Shown here in pieces: positions 12,250-12,251 of a DNA stretch of 12,251 bases. The DNA is taken from positions 1 to 12,251 of the forward strand of contig CAJUQJ010000074.1 in assembly GCA_910588215.1 (NCBI GenBank). The letters run 5' to 3'. A model generated the notes under the pieces. It was not told where the DNA came from. It made no database searches and saw only the letters and a program-made list of their open reading frames with translations. This stretch comes from an uncultured Lachnospiraceae bacterium. Its GTDB lineage: Bacteria; Bacillota; Clostridia; Lachnospirales; Lachnospiraceae. The position numbers and the translations under genes were made by a program. How positions within the stretch are numbered: the stretch's first letter is position 1; the number at the start of each line of letters is the position of its first letter.

Positions 12250-12251
12250 TT

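Larger units (their letters stand above)
10757..12251 (-). mobile_element. group IIC intron, 3' part
   Basis: This is a retrotransposing ribozyme. The maturase gene (domain IV) is followed by domains V and VI and the 3' exon junction. Domains I to III and the 5' splice site lie beyond the right edge of the window. Class C introns usually insert just after a hairpin such as a terminator, but the 5' exon cannot be seen. The 3' exon runs directly into the ribosome binding site of the 57-residue gene. The reading frame and domain V look intact, so the intron may be active. Confidence 0.85.

Noticed and set aside
1..12251. CRISPR arrays, tRNA or rRNA genes
   Set aside because: I saw no regularly spaced short repeats, no cloverleaf-like tRNA sequence and no rRNA-like conserved blocks on either strand by eye.

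Overview
The window looks like accessory, mobile-element DNA from a Gram-positive gut-type Firmicute, most likely Lachnospiraceae (Clostridia). This is inferred from strong AGGAGG-type ribosome binding sites before nearly every gene, moderate to low GC, and families typical of that group's integrative elements (DUF5688, DUF932, YqaJ, LPD28, a class C group II intron). Every gene I accept lies on the minus strand, so transcription runs from high to low coordinates. No species can be named from the sequence alone.

From the upstream (right) end: (1) 12251-10757 is the 3' part of a group IIC intron, with an LtrA-type reverse transcriptase/maturase and recognisable RNA domains V and VI. Its 5' end is outside the window. 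(2) 10716-10246 holds a 57-residue protein and an LPD28-domain protein, starting just after the intron. (3) 10160-8620 holds a wrecked copy and an intact copy of a small Mor-like regulator gene. They share promoter and upstream DNA and flank a gene for a CFI-box C-terminal-domain protein. (4) 8564-5623 holds three genes for membrane proteins that each carry a four-cysteine zinc ribbon: one small multi-pass protein and two single-pass proteins with predicted extracellular domains. The intact regulator lies 55 bp upstream of them and may head the operon. (5) 5480-5316 holds a perfect 8-bp inverted repeat and a 39-codon hydrophobic peptide gene with an excellent ribosome binding site. (6) 5126-1028 is a phage-like recombination cassette: DUF932 protein, YqaJ exonuclease, small DUF3848-like protein, Rad52/Sak-like annealing protein, DUF5688 protein. 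(7) 872-158 is a PIN-domain toxin-antitoxin pair with its own promoter and a convincing terminator. A further promoter points out of the left edge.

YqaJ and the Rad52-like protein form a plausible two-component recombinase (5'-3' resection plus annealing) for the host element, and the toxin-antitoxin pair would stabilise that element. The zinc-ribbon block and the small peptide are the least explained parts. They are visibly more AT-rich than the recombination cassette, which suggests a mosaic origin.

Several long ORF starts were shortened because a clear Shine-Dalgarno sequence sits directly before an internal start codon. These are DUF5688, Rad52-like, YqaJ, both N-terminal zinc-ribbon genes, the Mor-like gene (GTG start), the CFI-box gene and the 57-residue gene.
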